This document shows positions 61,962-64,000 of a DNA stretch of 64,000 nucleotides, piece by piece (within the stretch, counting starts at the first letter, position 1; every line of letters begins with the position of its first letter). The stretch covers positions 310,001 to 374,000 of the forward strand of contig NZ_CP030118.1 of assembly GCF_006968745.1 (NCBI RefSeq), in the 5' to 3' direction. Made by a program: the position numbers and the translations under genes. The notes beneath the pieces were generated by a model. The model did no database searches. It had not been told where the DNA came from and saw nothing but the letters and a program-made list of their open reading frames with translations. Source of the stretch: Brasilonema sennae CENA114. Its GTDB lineage: Bacteria > Cyanobacteriota > Cyanobacteriia > Cyanobacteriales > Nostocaceae.

Positions 61962-62351
61962 ATGAATGCAAATAACGGCATCATCAGTCAGTCTAGCCCA
62001 TATTCAGTAACCGAAACCATTGATCGCTTAGAAGCTATTCTTCAGGCAAAAGGCATCACCATTTTTGCCCGCATCGATCAACGAGCTGAAGCCAAAAAAG
62101 TTGGACTGAGCCTGTGTCCAACACAGTTATTGCTATTTGGCAACCCTGAAGCCGGAACACCGCTCATGGTAGCAGAACCGACGATCGCTCTGGATTTACC
62201 CCTGAAAGTACTGGCATGGGAAGCGGCTGACGGCAAAGTGTGGCTGAGTTACAACGATCCTGATTACTTAAAACAGCGGTTCTCTCTCATTGATGAGTTG
62301 GTCAAAAACATCGCGGTCATTAAACCTTTAATCAATCAAGCACTTCAATAA
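61962..62351 (+). CDS. DUF302 domain protein
   Basis: A 129-aa protein with the DUF302 pattern: TIDRLEAILQAKGITIFARI, DQRAEAKKVGLSL, PTQLLLFGNPEAGTPLM and ALDLPLKVLAWEAADG. DUF302 proteins are small, of unknown role, often seen beside redox or stress genes. GAGGAGTTC precedes the ATG. Confidence 0.85.
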   Translation: MNANNGIISQSSPYSVTETIDRLEAILQAKGITIFARIDQRAEAKKVGLSLCPTQLLLFGNPEAGTPLMVAEPTIALDLPLKVLAWEAADGKVWLSYNDPDYLKQRFSLIDELVKNIAVIKPLINQALQ

Positions 62352-62425
62352 ACAACTCATTCGTTTTTTCGATATCCCATGTTTGCTGCTGTAATTGAAT
62401 GCAATCCAAAACTTTGGAGCTAAAG

Positions 62426-63076
62426 ATGAAACTCATCTCTGTCAACGTAGGACTTCCGCAGGAAGTGACTTGGAAAGGAAAAACAGTTAGCACTGGAATT
62501 TTCAAAGAGCCAGTCAGCGAACGGGTGAGAGTGCGATCGCTCAATTTAGACGGCGATCGCCAAGCGGATCTCACCGTTCATGGTGGTTTAGACAAAGCAG
62601 TTTATGTCTATCCCTTTGAGCATTATGACTACTGGCGAAGCGAATTGCCTGACACAGAGTTAACACTTGGTATCTTTGGTGAAAATTTCACAGTCACAGG
62701 ATTGAGAGAAGAAGAACTGAACATTGGCGATCGCTTCAAAATCGGCAGTGTGGAACTAATGGTGACTCAACCGCGCTTACCCTGCTACAAACTAGCGATT
62801 TGCTTTGGGCGATCGGATATGGTGAAACGATTTCTCGCTAGTCGTCGCACCGGATTTTACTTTCGGGTTTTGCAAGAGGGCGAAGTTGGAGCCGGAGACA
62901 CTTTAGAGTTGGTGAGTCGGGATACCAACAATATTACTGTTGCTGATATCACTCAGCTTTATGTTCGTGAGCCAAACAATCCAGAGTTACTGCATCGTGT
63001 AACTCAACTCAAAGCGTTACCCGAAAGCTGGCGCGATTACTTTCAGGAGCTGCTCCGTCGGCAGGATGTGAGATAG
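62426..63076 (+). CDS. MOSC domain protein (YiiM-like)
   Basis: 216 aa from ATG 62426, six bases after GGAG; ATG 62399 in frame is upstream of the ribosome binding site and rejected. The MOSC domain shows DRQADLTVHGGLDKAVYVYP, FGENFTVTGLREEELNIGDR, and the conserved Cys in QPRLPCYKLAICFGR, thought to bind sulfur or molybdenum cofactor. YiiM relatives reduce N-hydroxylated bases. It is cytosolic. Followed closely by the alpha/beta hydrolase. Confidence 0.87.
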   Translation: MKLISVNVGLPQEVTWKGKTVSTGIFKEPVSERVRVRSLNLDGDRQADLTVHGGLDKAVYVYPFEHYDYWRSELPDTELTLGIFGENFTVTGLREEELNIGDRFKIGSVELMVTQPRLPCYKLAICFGRSDMVKRFLASRRTGFYFRVLQEGEVGAGDTLELVSRDTNNITVADITQLYVREPNNPELLHRVTQLKALPESWRDYFQELLRRQDVR

Positions 63077-63128
63077 ATGAGACGCATTTGCATTTCAGTG
63101 TTATTTAACATTAACAAGGAGCAAAATC

Positions 63129-64000
63129 ATGACTACATATCGCACAGTTTCAATCGATGGTTTAGACATCTTCTACCGCGAAGCGGGTTCCCGTGATAAT
63201 CCAACGATTCTATTATTGCACGGCTTCCCAACCTCATCTCATATGTTCCGCAATCTTATACCTGCCCTTGCTGATAAATTCCATCTTGTTGCACCTGATT
63301 ATCCCGGCTACGGCAACAGTTCGATGCCAACTGTAAATGAATTTGATTACACGTTTGATAATTTAGCTGAGATTGTGGAGAAATTCATTGCTGCGATCAA
63401 TCTCAAAAAGTACAGCCTTTACGTGATGGATTATGGTGCACCAATTGGCTATCGGATTGCAGCTAAATATCCAGAGCGCGTGCAATCTCTGATTGTTCAA
63501 AATGGCAATGCTTACGAGGAAGGTCTGCGCGAATTCTGGGAACCAATTAAGGCATACTGGCATGAGCGATCGCCTGAGAATGCTGAAAAGCTCAAATACC
63601 TTTTCACTCTAGAAGCAACGAAGTGGCAATATACCAACGGTGTTCGTAATCTCGAAGCAATTAGTCCCGATACCTGGACGGTGGATCAACATTTCCTTGA
63701 TCGCCCCGGAAATGAAGAGATTCAACTGGCGCTGTTTTATAGTTATGGCACCAATCCACCGCTCTATCCCCAATGGCAAGAGTATTTCCGCCAGTATCAA
63801 CCCCCTACCCTGATTGTTTGGGGCAAGAACGACTACATCTTTCCTGCTGACGGTGCTTATCCCTACCAGCGTGACTTGAAAAACGTTGAGTTCCATCTAC
63901 TCGATACGGGACACTTTGCTCTGGAAGAAGATGGGGACGTGATCGCAGATCATATTCACCACTTTCTGAGCACTCACGTTGTAGAGAGCACCAAGCTAAC
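63129..64000 (+). CDS. Alpha/beta hydrolase with Asp nucleophile (haloalkane dehalogenase/epoxide hydrolase-like), cut by the window end
   Basis: About 290 codons are visible and no stop is reached. [20 protein letters not shown] holds the oxyanion HG motif. The nucleophile elbow is [10 protein letters not shown], with Asp in place of Ser, as in haloalkane dehalogenases and epoxide hydrolases; the acid is in [11 protein letters not shown] and the His in [10 protein letters not shown]. The protein is probably nearly complete at the edge ([14 protein letters not shown]). AAGGAG precedes ATG 63129. Substrate is unknown. Confidence 0.87.
   Translation, partial: MTTYRTVSIDGLDIFYREAGSRDNPTILLLHGFPTSSHMFRNLIPALADKFHLVAPDYPGYGNSSMPTVNEFDYTFDNLAEIVEKFIAAINLKKYSLYVMDYGAPIGYRIAAKYPERVQSLIVQNGNAYEEGLREFWEPIKAYWHERSPENAEKLKYLFTLEATKWQYTNGVRNLEAISPDTWTVDQHFLDRPGNEEIQLALFYSYGTNPPLYPQWQEYFRQYQPPTLIVWGKNDYIFPADGAYPYQRDLKNVEFHLLDTGHFALEEDGDVIADHIHHFLSTHVVESTKL

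Overview
The window is chromosomal DNA of a cyanobacterium, most likely a filamentous Nostocales-type genome. The evidence is the frequent HIP1 octamer GCGATCGC, many short palindromic dispersed repeats in spacers and even inside genes, an Arg-rich-tailed class A PBP, a Ser/Thr kinase-ATPase-GAF-PAS-histidine kinase fusion, MoxR/vWA and EAD/iSTAND-like genes, and a TPS-type haemagglutinin. I see no rRNA, tRNA or CRISPR array. Species cannot be fixed from this alone.

Layout. 1-800: an IscB-like remnant and a repeat-rich spacer. 802-7480: a Nudix hydrolase (-), then a PBP1a-type enzyme, an AI-2E family transporter and a rhomboid protease (+). 7555-17528: a compact six-gene minus-strand cluster: a degenerate J-domain/TPR/RDD membrane protein, a HerA/VirB4-like ATPase with a coiled-coil tail, two short coiled-coil proteins with related N-termini, a 651-aa coiled-coil protein and a lid-less Hsp70. 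This is my best candidate for an undescribed system. 18171-22744: ABC exporter genes, a secreted Gln-rich protein and a PrxQ/BCP peroxiredoxin. 22835-24518: an IS607-type element (TnpA and TnpB). 24870-26959: an unknown 333-aa protein, a DUF433 protein, and a decayed Phd/VapC-type toxin-antitoxin pair in which a 23-nt repeat disrupts the toxin.

27126-32638: a four-gene operon with overlapping ends: a coiled coil plus inactive-STAND-like protein, a MoxR AAA+ ATPase, a membrane vWA protein, and a membrane protein carrying a LivK-like periplasmic receptor. It looks like an NTPase-based sensing or conflict system. 32775-34913: a frameshifted nuclease-like pseudogene, a tandem 162-bp palindromic repeat, an Rpn/DUF2887 protein carrying nested repeats in frame, and a small coiled-coil relative of the 27126 protein. 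35018-43780: a cNMP-AAA-NapH fusion, LtrA, a small EACC1-like protein next to an HExxH protein, a possible papain-like protein, and an RCK channel with an unusual filter.

44182-63999: the 2002-aa hybrid kinase, a DsbA-like protein, a Tat-exported catalase-like peroxidase, a TPS haemagglutinin, Dps, and a run of redox and small-molecule enzymes (GMC oxidoreductase, cupin, SnoaL-like, SDR, methyltransferase, DUF302, MOSC, alpha/beta hydrolase cut by the window end). Several of these have visibly higher GC and look acquired. Mobile repeats are a theme: they break vapC but are tolerated in frame in at least three coding genes.
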